Part shown: positions 1-13,742 of the stretch, piece after piece
Layout: every line of letters begins with the position of its first letter
How positions within the stretch are numbered: the stretch's first letter is position 1
From: Lingula anatina
Lineage: Eukaryota; Brachiopoda; Lingulata; Lingulida; Lingulidae
Length of the DNA stretch: 64,000 bases
Assembly: GCF_001039355.2 (NCBI RefSeq)
Contig: NW_019774637.1
Span: 330,927 to 394,926 of the forward strand
Reading direction: 5' to 3'
Position numbers and translations under genes: made by a program
The notes under the pieces: generated by a model
What the model was told of the DNA's origin: nothing
Seen by the model: the letters and a program-made list of their open reading frames with translations, nothing else
The model's database searches: none

Positions 1-463
1 GTGTTGTTCCTGATAGGGCAAGATGTGCACATGTGACCATGTAATGTTAGTATTATATTCTTTGACAGGGAACCTGGGGTCAGTTTATTTGTGAAATTGG
101 GATCTGGTTAATTATTTCCTGTATCTGAATTCCATGAATGAAAGTGTTAACTTTCTGTTGACTTCTTGTGCTTCTACAAGAAAATTGGTGATTTTTTCGG
201 GCATACTCAACCCTCTGGGATCCTGCTCTTTTTATCAAGAATAATTTGAGTGCTTTAACAATTTTTCTGCAATTTCTATATGATTTCTGTGAATTCAAAA
301 TATAATGAATAGGGCTTCAGATTTGAGTACTTTAGTCTATATTTCAAAGGAAAGCTAGCATGTATCTATCAATACATTCAGTGAGTATAAAATTCAAAAA
401 GTAGATTGGATGGAGTTATGAAGTTAACAGTGGTTTTACCCGAGTTCTTTTTTGTATTTCAAG

Positions 464-3400
464 ATATGTATTGAGAAGAATTCTTAGGCGTGGGGTCAGG
501 TATGCCACGGAAAAACTTGGAGCCAAGCCAGGAACCTTTGCTTCTTTAGTGGACACTGTAGTTTTGTTATTGGTGAGTCTTTGTGATTTTTTTGATGGGA
601 GAACTTTGAAAATGCTTTTATCTTAACAGAATATGATAATACATACAGTAGACTTATTGTACCTTATAGTTCAGATTTTTTTAGGGGAGGGGGGTCATGG
701 CAATGTTCTAAAACTTTATAAGAATAATGCTATCTTTAATGTAAATTGGTTTTATAACTTTTTTGCAAGTGTTTGCCACGCATTGCCTTGATTTCAATGA
801 TTCATTATTGATTTACTATTTAAATTCAGGGTGATGCATTTCCTGAACTCAAGAAAGACCCAGAAATGGTATGTTACTTTTCTTATGTTTAAAACAATTT
901 GTATGTGCTCACTCTGTTCATTTACTCACTTCTGGTCAAAAGTAAAGCATTTTTAAATAGTATAGCATAAAGTTCTTTGAAGACATTCCATGTGAAGATA
1001 TCAAATGTTATACAGATGGCAAGTGTCCAGTCAACATGAGTGTGAGGAAATTTTACTAATTTCCAGTGGTTTTGTTTTGTCTTCAGATGCATATCATTCT
1101 AGGCTGAAATACTTAGTCAGTGCAAAAATTTGATAATTTAGGTGTGGCTACAGGAAAATGACAACTTCCTGTTAGGTAATTGGCACACTTGATTAAATAA
1201 AATGTCTCCAATTAATTCTTTTTCTTCTTATTTCTTGTTTTCTAATTTACCAGGTAAAAGATATTATAAATGAAGAGGAAGCCCAGTTCTTGAAGACTTT
1301 ATCCAGAGGACAAAAACTTTTGATGAGGACCATTGGTAAACTGGGAGACTGTAAAACATTGCCAGGTTTGTACTAGTGATTGTTAGTCACAGTTTTGGAT
1401 TTCTAAAGATTTTATTTAGAAAACTTTTAGGTTCTTTTAAGCATGTGTGATTGAGATTTTTTGAAACAAAATTAGTCAGTACTTTTCATTTGTAGGACTA
1501 TCTCTGAAAGCCATTATATATAATTTCTAAAAAATAAGTTGATCTTGATTGTCATCTGAGTTTGGCTCCGTTCACATGACAAGTCTATTTTCTAAAAATC
1601 TATTTTCAATTTGCGGTATCTTGTGATCACGGTCTGTGCCCTGAATACCCTGTGGCGTAATTACTGGCAGCGCAAGCCAGTTACTTCCAAAGCTGTTATT
1701 AATTCTCGGCTGCGCTCGGAGTGATCACAAGATACCACAAATAGAAAATAGATTTTTAGAAAATAGATTTTTCATGTGAACGGAGTCTTAGACACATGAC
1801 TTCCAGGTAGATGTCACCCTGCTGTCTGCTCTAAAAACCTCTCTTCTTTATTTTGTTTGTTCGTTTCTATTTAGGATTTTTTATAATTGAACAGATTTCA
1901 CTTTCTAGTTTATCTTTGAATTATTTCATTTATGAAAAACATTTTTTCAGGTGATCTTGCCTGGCGTCTGTATGACACGTATGGCTTCCCTGTAGACCTG
2001 ACTCAGCTAATGGTGGAGGAGAAGGGACTGGACGTGGACATGAACGGGTACGAAGACTCCAAGAAACAAGCTCAGGTAAATTAATTAGTAACATATAGTA
2101 GAGATTATAGTAGAGATGCTTTTTTACTTTTATTGATTATTATCATTATAATTATTATCATTATATATATATATATTTTTTTTTTTTTTTTGAAAACCTT
2201 CATGAAATAAATTTGATTGCAGTAAAAGCATCTGAAATTTTACTTGGAAAGTTACTTGGAATGTTCATTTAAATACCAAGGAGCTGGTATGAGAATAAGT
2301 GAAAACATGCTGATTTTTTTTTGTACAATATTTTGAAGTAGGTAGATTTAGAAACCAAGCAGGTTTGCCATTTTATTGCAATAAATGTATCAATTTGCAT
2401 TAGCACATAGCATCATTATACACAGGGTGTCTCAGTATACATGGAACACATTAATATGATAATGATTCATTACTGAGACAAGATAACATGTCCTGGAAGC
2501 CATATACTAAAATTTCTCAAAACTATCCAAGAATAAAGATTAAACATTTGGTTCTTGTTTGTTTTAGTTGACATCTCAGGCAGGTGGTGGTACAGTAGAT
2601 GATCAGGTCAGTCTGGATGTTCACGCTCTCAATGAGTTACAGAGTCAAGGTTTCCCACCTACAGATGACCTGCCTAAGTATAACTATACCTCTGATGAAT
2701 CTGGCAACTATGGTAAATATTGTTTATTATATGTCTTAATTAATTATTGGTTTTTAAATTTAATTCTTTATTTTTATGTATTTTATTGTTTTGGTTGTCA
2801 GCCTACTTGACTTGTCTCACTTTAACATCTTATATTTTGCCATATTTTATAAATTAATATAATCAGCTAAAATCATTTAAAAGTTTGATGAAGATAAATA
2901 TTTATTGGCTAATGAAAAAAAAAAAAGACCAGTATCCCCTAACAACGTTCAAAAGTATGCATTGCATTCTTTAAAGTGATTTAGAAAATCTATTTATTAC
3001 TGGCAAGTCATCATTGATGGGCTGCTGGATATTTTGCATCGTTATTTCCTCCAGTATTTGAATCCTGCACTGCCAAGGTCAAGGCCATCAGGATGAACAA
3101 GCAGATGGTCAGCGAGGTGGGCAGTGGTCAGGAGTGCGGCATTCTGCTGGACAGGACGTGTTTCTATGCAGAGGCTGGTGGCCAGACGTATGATGAGGGG
3201 TTTATCACCAAGGAGGGAGATGAGGTTTGTGATCTCCTGAGAATGTCTTTGTCAAGAGATTGGTCTGCTTGTTCTGTGTGGCTATCTCATAATTATTTCT
3301 CTGTTAGAAGAAGGATTTGTTTGACTGGGACCTTTCAAATTATATGTGAAGATCCAGTTAAAGAAATGTTTTCTACATTTTTAATGTAATATAATGTAAT

Positions 3401-6400
3401 GTAATGTATTGTAATGTGAGTTTGAATTCAAAATGAGACTAATTCTAGATTGTGATCATTATTTGCCTGGTAAAATGGTTTGGAGAATGAATTTGCTTGT
3501 TTCTATATAGATTGACAAGTAGTTGTTTCATAAAGACATGATGCTTTTTGTCTCCTTCCAGGAGTTTGAATTTGTAGTGAAGAACGTCCAAGTTCGTGGT
3601 GGCTATGTCCTCCATATTGGAAGTGTGGAAGGTACTCTGAAAGTGGGAGACAGTGTCAAACTGGCCATTGATGAGGTGAGTCGGAAACATTGGGTGAGAT
3701 ACAGCGTTTTTAATCCCCACTTACTTGCAAAAGGCCCACACACAAATATAAGTTGCTAGTCTTAAATAATTTTGTAACAGAAAATCAACATAAATGAATT
3801 CAGTTACCTTATAAGTTCATTCTTCTCTTAATAAGATCATCTTGTTCTTTTTGATTCCTTGAAATAATATTTAAAACATTACGGTTACTTTCTCAGGGAC
3901 GCAGACGGCCAGTAATGAGTAACCACACTGGGACACACATGCTGAACTTTGCCTTAAGGAAAGTGCTGGGGGAGGCTGACCAGAGAGGCTCACTGGTCGC
4001 CCCAGATCGTTTGAGATTTGATTTCACTGCAAAGGTTTGGAGTGCCTTCTTAACTTCCATGTGTAATTTTGTTATATGCTACCAGGAAGCATTATAGACA
4101 GTCAGGTTGATTTTTAATGTGTCAAGATTAGCTATTTACACTTAGATTATGTTTTTGGGTTTGCTGTTACTTAAAAACTTTTATTTATTGAGGCGATATT
4201 CTCACCAGTTACTGAAGAACTTATTTCCAGTTTTCTTAATTATCAGAATAAGTGCAAGACTTAGTACTATTCCATGCTTCATTCTGCTCCCAGGGTTTTG
4301 GTATCAATATATGAATATATTTATATAAGCATCTATCTATTTCCAGGGTTTTGGTATTAATGTATAAATATATTAATGTATGTATCATTCTGCTCCCAGG
4401 GTTTTAGTATTAGTATATAAATATATTAATATAACCATTAAATTATCTCCTCCCAGGGCTCTATGACTGCTGCACAAGTGAAGGAGGTGGAGGAGATCAC
4501 TAATGGTATAGCCAAGAAGAATGAGCCAGTGTACGCCAAGGATGTGGCTTTACCTATTGCCAAGTCTATCCAAGGACTTAGAGCAGTGTTTGATGAGGTC
4601 AGGAATGTGTGGTAGTAGTAGTAGTCACTGTAGTATGTTTAATAAATTTTATCACTTTGGTGGATGAAAGAGAGTAAAAGCTCTTTTGACACAAGCTTAG
4701 TTGACTATGAAATTCCTCCATGTACGTGTGATCTTATATTTCATGGTTTTGCGACAACTTATTTTTAGGACTAAACTACACAACTCTTTCCCAGAAACTG
4801 ATTTTTTACAATTTTTAGTCGCCAGCTCCAGTTGATACATTGAAATATATTTCTTAGTGGCTTTAGTTCAACACACAGCTAATACTCAGTCTTTCACTGT
4901 TAATATACTGGAGTAACGTTCTGTGTTTCCAGACATACCCAGACCCTGTCAGAGTGGTGTCAGTGGGAGTTCCTATAGAAGACTTGGTGGCTGACCCAAC
5001 AGGTCCCGCGGGATCACTGACCACAGTGGAGTTCTGTGGGGGCACGTAAGTGGCAGAATTGGTCTCTTTCCTGTGCGTCTGTTGTTTTTTATGTGATATG
5101 GAGTCGTAAAAAGAAAATGTTGAATAAAAAAATATTGCAAGTTTTTATTTGTATAGATACTACTGTCAGTGAATATTCTAGATATTTTCTGTTTTGAAGT
5201 TTAAAATTATCTATATAGAATATTAAATAAACATATTAAAAATACCACATTTCAAACATTCACACACTTCATGTTCCTCCCCCACCCCCCCCCACCCCCC
5301 ACCCCCACCATCACCCCACCCCACCCCACCCCATCGTATCCCATCCCACAGGGAATTGTCACAGAGTTGAACATTAAATTACTGGATGAACTTTTTGGTC
5401 TTCTTCACAGATTGAAAATGCAGCTTTCTGACTTTTATTCATTTTTTATCCCTTATGCAGTCATCTACAGCGCAGTGGTCATCTTGGTGACTTTGTGGTG
5501 GTGTCAGAGGAGGCCATTGCCAAGGGCATCAGGAGGATAGTGGCCATCACTGGACATGAGGCAGAAAAGGTAAATTAATAAAAATTTGGTAACTTCATCT
5601 TTTTAAATAACAGAGATAGATTGAATTAAAAATACAATTGTTTATGTTATATCTTTATCTCTATCTTGTACCTCACAGTTTTTGATCACTACCATGACCT
5701 TCCTTGGTGTGTGTTCCTATATGTTAGCGTAGAAATTGAAAAGTTTAAGCTTATAATCAATAGACTTCACAGATGAATTTCCATCAAAATACAATTCTTG
5801 ACTTCAAAAAGGATTGGGTGACTTAGAAGCAACTGACTTTTGTCGTGTGAGTTATAAAAAGAAAAAAAAAAGAATTCTTTTCATGATTTAAAACACACAG
5901 GGTTATCGTCTGTTTTAAGTTTCCAACATTTCATGTTAAATTAATATTTCAAATTGTATTTGTTTTTGATATTTCAGGCGCTACACAAAGCTGGGCTATT
6001 AGACAAAGATCTGGCAGCCTTGAAACAGAAAATTGAGCAAAATAGCAAAACGCAACAATTCACTCAGAAACAGCTGTCCACAGAGATAGTAAGGTTAACA
6101 GAGGTGAGGTCCAACAATATTTGATTCATAAACCTTCTTGTCTGTATCCAATAACACTTGTGTGTATATAAGATATATTTATCACCTGAGTTGGGTTCAA
6201 ACAAAATTTGATAAATAAAAACTTTGCTTCAGTATCCAATAACACTTGTTTGCATACTACAAATATGTTAACACTAGATTCTTTTGATTACAATAAAAAT
6301 CTTTTCTTCATTTTATTTTTATTCCTGTAATGATAATTTATTATTTATTTATTTATTTATTTATTTATTCGTTTTCATCTATTCATAGGAAGCATCTCAT

Positions 6401-8192
6401 GCTACGATACCCTACTGGAGGAAAGACAATATAAGAAATGAGCTCAAGGGACTGAAGAAGGCCCTGGACGACTTGGATAAAGCCAGGAAACAGGCAGTGA
6501 TGACAGAGGTATTAAACACTGTGCTCTTTAAGTTAGATCTTATTCCATATCAGATTAACAGATTAACATGCCGCCTCCTGGCTTTGAGTAGAATACAGAA
6601 AAGCTGGTGATTATATGATAGATAAGTGATAGTTTTTATGCACTGACACATCACCTGTGTCTGTTTGTAATGCTGCATTCAAAGCCAAATGTGTAGGAGT
6701 ACATGCAGGACAATGTAGATTATAATGTTTTTCACTTCAAAGCTCCAGATTCAAAGCTCCATATAATGTGATGATTCATACAACTTTCAAATGAAGCATA
6801 GATATAAACAGATATGCATTCTGATCAGAACAATATTTAATAAACTTTTTTATTGTTCAAACCATGTTCAGAGCCTTCTACTGGACATTTTGTTATTAAA
6901 TATAAAATCATGATGGTCAAATTTAGAAGTGGCGGTGGCCAGAATAACAATTGTAATTTCAGATGTAGTTATGCTGATCAGTTCATTGTGTGCACATTGA
7001 GTTGCACTCTGATAATGTGTGATTTTGAAACCTGCTTAGCATTTAAAGACACTGATTGACATATTCGTTTAATTCCTCTTTGTAGGTTGTTGAGGAAGCC
7101 AAGAAGATGATTGAGGCATGTCCTAACAAGCCTGTTGTCATCCACGAATTCAAAGCAGGTTCTAATGCAAAGGTACACAGTAACTACTTCCTGAGTCTGC
7201 TATAGTTTATTGCATTCTTTAATTCCTGGTTAATTTTTTTAATTACATAATATTATATATGCAGAACACTGAATGATGGAGTTTCAAGTATAATAATAAA
7301 TACAGCAAATGAAAGATTTGTAGAATATTTCTTTATAAGTCAAACAAACAAGAAAATATTTTACATATAAGATTCTATTCAGTTAGAAGTTAGGATGACC
7401 TATAAGCAAATACCCATACCCAAACACATGATAACAAATATTCACATCTGTCAAAACTTCTTTATGGGTAGAAGTATATATTTTACACCAGCAGTTATAA
7501 TTCTCTACATTATGGTTTAATATCCAGGCCTTGGATGCAGCCATGAAGCAGTACAACAGTCTCTCCCCCCAGACGGCAGCCATGTTCTTCACAGTGGATG
7601 AGGACGCAGGGAAGATCATATGTATGAGCAGAGTGCCCAAGGTAATATAAAAAAAGTGACAAAATAATAATTTTTACGAAATTACTGGGCATTTGTTATT
7701 GCGGCAGCTTCATGGTTCTTGTAATCTTTAACCATTTGTAGTCAAAATGCCTCATTTATTCAGTGTGTTGCATGAGTTGGGTGTCACTCTTAAATATGTT
7801 AGCAAATTCTGTGGATTTTTTTTCAGGGGTGTGTTTGGGAATTCATTGTTTTTATCATTTAATCAGTGTCCATTTCCATATATAATCACTTTTCCTTTTA
7901 TGCATAACAATGGCAACTCTTTCTACATCACCAAGTTGTCAAAATGCTACAGTAGTTTGGACAGAGCAAAGGTGTACAAAATTTGATTTGTTCAACGACT
8001 TTTCTGACATTGCAGGAGGTGTGTACGAAGGGTCTTAAGGCCAACGAATGGGTCCAACATTTGTCTGATACAATCAAAGGAAAGGGCGGAGGAAAGGACG
8101 TCTCTGCTCAGGCCACCGGTACCAACACCAGCGGGCTGTCAGAGGCCATGAAGATGGCAGAAGAATTCTCTACTATGAAGCTTGGGAATTGA
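464..8192 (+). CDS. AARS1: Alanyl-tRNA synthetase, cytoplasmic (5'-partial)
   Basis: Ligates alanine to tRNA-Ala and hydrolyses mischarged Ser/Gly-tRNA-Ala. Sixteen exons are readable: 464-572, 830-868, 1254-1365, 1951-2075, 2568-2712, 3055-3224, 3562-3675, 3897-4034, 4457-4597, 4933-5045, 5461-5569, 5978-6103, 6389-6508, 7086-7172, 7528-7641, 8016-8192. All have AG/GT borders and consistent phases, giving 645 residues plus a stop; this matches roughly human residue 323 to the end (968). The window therefore opens inside the gene and the class II catalytic core is upstream. Visible parts: end of the tRNA-recognition region ([14 protein letters not shown]), the editing domain with HTGTH and the zinc-site motif CGGTH (split between exons 10 and 11), a lysine-rich helical linker, and the C-Ala domain with [12 protein letters not shown]. 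No break is seen. A possible poly(A) signal follows at 8304. The cytosolic rather than mitochondrial paralogue is called from the complete C-terminal domain and overall match. Confidence 0.96.
1561..1791. mobile_element. MITE-like inverted-repeat element in AARS1 intron
   Basis: About 70-bp imperfect terminal inverted repeats. The left arm has CTCCGTTCACATGAC, a TATTTTCTAAAAATC stretch and GGTATCTTGTGATCAC; the right arm carries the reverse complement of each. About 90 bp separates them. No coding capacity, so non-autonomous. Confidence 0.75.
5271..5352. repeat. C-rich tract in AARS1 intron
   Basis: Runs of CCCC separated by A, ending in CCCATCCCACAG, which resembles a 3' splice site. It lies about 110 bp upstream of the real acceptor before 5461. 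The opposite strand has many G4 runs and could form a G-quadruplex (inference). Confidence 0.7.
6342..6369 (+). repeat. (TTTA)n microsatellite
   Basis: About six TTAT units ending some 20 bp before the AARS1 exon that starts at 6389, so it overlaps the expected branch-point region. Confidence 0.8.
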
Positions 8193-8303
8193 AAAGAAAT
8201 TAGTATAATAACAGTTGAGCCTTAAGCAAATACTTTTATTTTGGATAATGAAGTCTTTGCTCTGTAAAAGGTGAAAGAGGAATATGATGCTATGACAATA
8301 GAA

Positions 8304-8309
8304 AATAAA
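8304..8309 (+). promoter_or_regulatory. Candidate AARS1 poly(A) signal
   Basis: AATAAA 112 bases after the AARS1 stop codon. Position is appropriate for a short 3' UTR; no cleavage evidence is available from sequence alone. Confidence 0.5.
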
Positions 8310-8653
8310 TAAGCTTCATTTGGTTATGATCTGAAAACTCCTTGTTCCAAAAAATATGGAAGAAAATCTTAAAGTCTGAAAGAAAACTGAACCAGTTTGA
8401 CTTGTGGTATTAGTAGTTATTCTCGAAAGATGGAAAGATTTCATACAGGGAAGTTTTTATGCTGTTAAGAATTTACAACTTACAAGTGAAAGTTCTAGTT
8501 CATACAAAATAAATGTTAGTATCAATCTAACAAGTATGTCTAAGCAAGGAAGATTCATGTCAGTGAACTACAGTAACTGTTGAGAAGTAAGCATTTTTGG
8601 TATGAAACCAGGTCAGTATACGTGGGGCATGTTCTTCTAGCAGAAGACGTTCA

Positions 8654-8795
8654 GGGCTCTGTAACTCAAAATCATTGCAAATTGCAATAGCGATATCACC
8701 TTTCGAGGCTATTATATGAGGTTAGTAAATGCCGAGTTATGGAATAGAGACACTTGCGCTCAGCGTAATTCGCGATCCTTCAAGTTACAGAGCCC
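8654..8795. mobile_element. MITE, GGGCTCTGTAACT family, copy 1
   Basis: Terminal inverted repeats GGGCTCTGTAACT / AGTTACAGAGCCC about 142 bp apart. A diverged reverse-oriented relative is at 37768-37911. The rest of 8310-11156, between the convergent AARS1 and Rab genes, is AT-rich and shows only this and the next element. Confidence 0.75.
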
Positions 8796-9047
8796 AGTTC
8801 TGTTTCTCCTCAAGGTCCCAAAATGATCAGGGTGTATAATATCATTCTCCTATTTATGTAGCAATTCATCTGATATTGAGAACATAAAGAATTATGTGGA
8901 ATATATTCATTCACTTGAGGTACATGTGCAGTACTATGATTCTTGATATTGGAGCACAATTATATTAATGATGTTTGTCCTATTTCATTTTTTCCTTTGG
9001 ATGCAAGTTGTCTGTTTCAGCATGAATGTAAAGTACTGTTGGGTCAT

Positions 9048-9244
9048 ACACCCCATTTCCATAGATTAGATCGACCTAACTCCCTGGGGGTTCACACTAA
9101 ATAGCTGTCAGCCGGGCAGACACGAAAGTTAATTACCCTCTTACAGCTTGTAGTAGGTGGGACGGACATTAAAGTCGGATTATCTGGAAGTAATCTAGTG
9201 AGACTCCCCGCGGGGATAGATCGATCTAAAATCTATGGGAATAG
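9048..9244. mobile_element. MITE, ACACCCCATTTCC family, copy 1
   Basis: About 200-bp element bounded by ACACCCCATTTCCATAGAT and its inverted counterpart, with TAGATCGATCTA-like subterminal sequence and internal CTCCCTGGGGGTTCA and GAGACTCCCCGCGGGG. Three further copies lie at 29033, 33729 and 40371. Confidence 0.8.
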
Positions 9245-11156
9245 AGCCATATTGATACCTCTGAATATGTTGTTAAAACTCCATATGCCATATCATTTCA
9301 TTGTATTAATCCATTCTTTGCCAAAATAATACTACTGTTGTTACAAACTGAAGATGTAGTAAAATGTATTTCTGACTAAAGATTTAATGACTTTAAAAGA
9401 TGCATGGTCTTTGATGTTTTTTTCTCTCTCTCTAAAAGATTACTAAATATTTTATTCTTGGCTTTGATTTTTTTCCCCTCAACTTTCCCCTATTACAATA
9501 CAAAACAATCAGACCAGAACAATTGCTATTTTTGTTCTAATATTTATTAATGCATAATCTTCATGAACGTATCAAAAGCAACAGTTGTGGGAATGAGGCT
9601 AAACTTACTTCTAGCACTAAAAAAGTAAAAATGGTGGTGGGGAAACTATTCCTCTTATATGCAGGAATACTTGCATTAAAATCCACGAAAGCATGATCAT
9701 GTGTTTTTATGCTCATAAGTCTTTGATGTACAGAAAGCGAAAGGCCCCAGAAGTCCAGCTCCTGTAAAAGCAAAGTTAAGTACAGATTTTCTGGTAATAA
9801 AAAAATTGCACTTCTCTTTTTCCTTTTACATCATGAAGCTTTTGGTCACCTTGTGGTATTTCAGTTTTTTACTAAAATTTAAACATCATTTGAAAAAATT
9901 GAAAATTACAAGTTACGATGTGTTTTTCTTTTTTGTATCAATCAAAAAAATTCCCCTTCACTTTACTTTTCTTTAAAACTTTTTCCTCCAAACTCAGCAA
10001 ATCTTACAAAACAAATTTTAAAATGTTTTAAAAATATACTTCTGTTAATTTGTATAGAAAAAATCCTTCATAATACTACAATATATAAGTATTTAAAAAC
10101 CTTTTAAATAGTTTTTCAAATTTATATGACATATAACAAATGAGAAGTCCCATGCAAGTAGAAAAAACAAACATCAAATTAATTTACCAAGTCGTTGCTT
10201 TACATTATGAAAGAGTTTAAAGTAAATGTGAAATATTTATAAAAACTCCTCAGTTCTACTGATATGTTGAAATAAATTAAGCAGAGAAAATGTTTATGCA
10301 CTTCTCTGTCGGTGACATGACTTAAAGCATGTGACATCTGCTGTAATAAAACTTAATCCCAGACCAATCACGGTCCAAGATCTCCAATCACGGTCCAAGA
10401 ATTCCCAACTTCTGGCTTTTAAAACCCTTTCTAATCATTCTGAGCTGTTTAATCCTGTAACTTACATCTCAATCTAAATAGATCATGATTTATAAAATAC
10501 ACTGGTAAATTATGCAATAGAAGAACACAAGAGGCAGGACTCATACATCAAAGAATTTTCGAGATGTGAACACAGAAAAAAGGGTCATTATGTGTCAATA
10601 CTAGCGACTTGGGGTATTGCACTAAATAAGACTATTTTCAAAACGATCTTAAAGAAATAACCTGTTACTGCTATATCACTTAGATATGACAATACCAAAT
10701 TCACCCAACTAACTTTCCCATTTTTAAATACCAATCAGCTATTTGTCAAAATCATCAGTTGCCTCGCAAATGCAATTTTATCAGAATTTATGTGATGATG
10801 TTTAAGAAAAAATGTTGCAGTATCGTTTGCATATCCAGACCCCCCTTCCTCTCATACTTTCTGTAAATTTTCAAATGAAAACAAGTGTAGATAAATGAGG
10901 CATAATATTTTTACCCTTGTGCCTCTCTTGTATCCATTTTCCACTTTCAAAAAAAATCTAGGATCCACCATGTGTGTGTGTGGGTAATAGCAAGCAGCAC
11001 AGCCTAGCAGACCTATGCCCTTCAACTTGGCAGCTACACATCATTTTTTGCCTTGATATTATTCAATTAATATAATTCCTATATATTTTACATAACACAG
11101 CATTCTTTTGACTTAGATATGAACACAGTTTCAATTATCTTTTCTATAAAGAAATA

Positions 11157-13681
11157 TCAGCAACATTTTCCTTTCTTCTCCTCTTTTTCATGTAGTTTCT
11201 TTGCATTCTGGTGGCCATCTTTTGGCTTTCCTGAGAAGTCTGCAGGCAGTCTAGAAACTGAATGGAAACCATTTTGACAATATGGATCTGTCCAGCATGA
11301 GCCCAAGACAACTTTAAGAACAATTTACCCTCATAAATATTTCATTATTCTACTGGGCTATAAAAATCTAACTGTTTAAAAATAATTAAAAAATTAAAGG
11401 AAACTTACCTGTAAGTTGATGTTTGATTGTAATTCTATGAGACAATTATAGGTGAGGAGATGAAATGAGAATGCACAGTGCGCATGCGCATCAGGTTTTA
11501 AAGCATTTTTGCATGATTTCTTCAGAAGTTTATATCAAACTTCATTCCCTAGTCTGCATTGGTATATATTATCATATAAGTTACGTAATTAGGGAGGGTG
11601 GGAGAGGCACGAGTGACTGATGCGCATGCGCACTGTGCATTCTCATTTCATGACAAACCAATTTAATTGTTCCATATAGAATTATGTATCATCGCAACTA
11701 TTTGTCTCAGTTAACTTCACAAAACTTACTTTTATATTTACAAAATCACTAGTTTTAATTAAAATGTTGAGTCATATTGCCAAGGCAGTCTTAGGGTTAA
11801 TTCCATATGACTGTTGTTCTATGTAGATTGATCCAACTCCCAGGAACTCAGATTGATCCAACCCCCAGGAACTCAGATTGATCCAACCCCCAGGAACTCA
11901 GATTGATCCAACCCCCAGGAAGTCTCGCTAATGCAATCAATTAAACAGATTAATATGCCGTAAGCCTCCTCTTGTTTTCATCATGCTCGTATGATCACCA
12001 GCTTTTCTGCCAATAGGAGGCGTGCTAATCTGTTCATCTGACTGCATTCAGCAAGAGTCCCCACCTAGTTTGCTCTATCTACATAGATTCATTGAGAATG
12101 AGACATTAGCAGACTAACCCTTGCTCCCTTTGAAAAAGGTAACATTTAAAAAGAGTGTAATAGTAGCATTAATCTATGATCTTTCACACATTTGCATTAA
12201 ATACCAAGCCTCTCTGGACACCTACTTATTCTAGTGAATAGCTCCTTGATTCCACTGTCATTTTTAGCACTGGTCTCAATAAATATGGCCTGAATCTGCT
12301 CAGCATACTGCGCTGCCTCTGGGGAGGGAAAACAAAAGATAAGAAAAAGAGGCATGTCATTAACTATCACTTTCAGTAGCAGTATAAGCATCAATTGACT
12401 ATGTCTATCTACATGGATGTCTAGCAGTATGCTTTAATTATGTCTAAACTCTCACAACTAAGTTTCTCTTCTTTTTTATTTGTTATTATTATTATTAATT
12501 AATTAATTAATTAATTTTTTTTTTTTGGGTGGTTGGTGGGGGGGCTTTATTTCAAACAGGGACTTTATTTATGTTTACTTAAATCAATCCTTCCTACCAG
12601 TATGGTGAAAAATGGGAGCTGAAAGAAAGATTTTGTTTTTGAAGAAAGGGCGGCTACAATCCCCCCATATCCACCTACTGAATCCTTTCTTTTATTTTGT
12701 TATTCACGTGTTTGGCATATCCTAGGGGGCTATGCTGGTCAACATATCAATAACAGGTGGGGCTGTCATTGTGCTAAGGTGCCAATTCTACTGTTGAAGT
12801 ACCTGGAAGCAATTTTCAACCACGCCTAAATACTTCTCATTGGGTGCCGATAGCAATCGGTTTGGTCACTAACCGCTGCAGAAAAAACAATCTGGTGCCA
12901 TAAATCTTCGAAAACTTCTTTCAAACAGATATCAGACAGTCTTGTTGATGAAGGTTGAATGAAAATTGGTCTAATCTAATGTAATTACAGATGAAATCAA
13001 AACAGTGCCTTTAAGAAAATCGGTTGCACATCTGTTTATCACTCATACACATTAAATTCCTCTTTTCCATTAGAAATTTTCTGATGCGACAAGTACCAGA
13101 CCAGATAATAAGAAATGCCATGAAACCATGATGTGATGTTATCAGCAAAATGTCCACTTTTTTAAAGACAAATAATGTCTACGAAAATCATACGATAATA
13201 ATATGACAACCAGTTTAACATAAAATCATTTTTCAACCAGATTATGAATAGTCAGGCTGTTAATAAAGGTAATATATAACCTGAATATTGAGTGTCGAGA
13301 AACTTGTCATTGCATATGAATGTCATTTGGTCAAGGGAAAGATACTAATTTAATGTCAATTAATATCACTGTGACTCATTTATTTCAAAAACCCCAAAAC
13401 ACAAGTTAGATCTCAAAGAAAAGCATCACAATCATTCTGGAATAATAGCAGGTATGTACATAATTGTTTTTCTTACTGTTGATCCAGTTATAATCTGAGT
13501 AGCTGAACAAGAAGCTGGGACAGCAACTGAACCCTACCTTTCTTGGTGACCTCTCTAAGATCCTCCAAGTCACTTTTATTACCAGCCAGTGCTATGATGA
13601 TGTCCTTAGGTCCGTAGTTGGCCAGTTCTCGTACCCAACCCTTGACCGCATCAAACGTGTCCTGGACCAAACAGATGGTTT

Positions 13682-13742
<61 letters not shown>

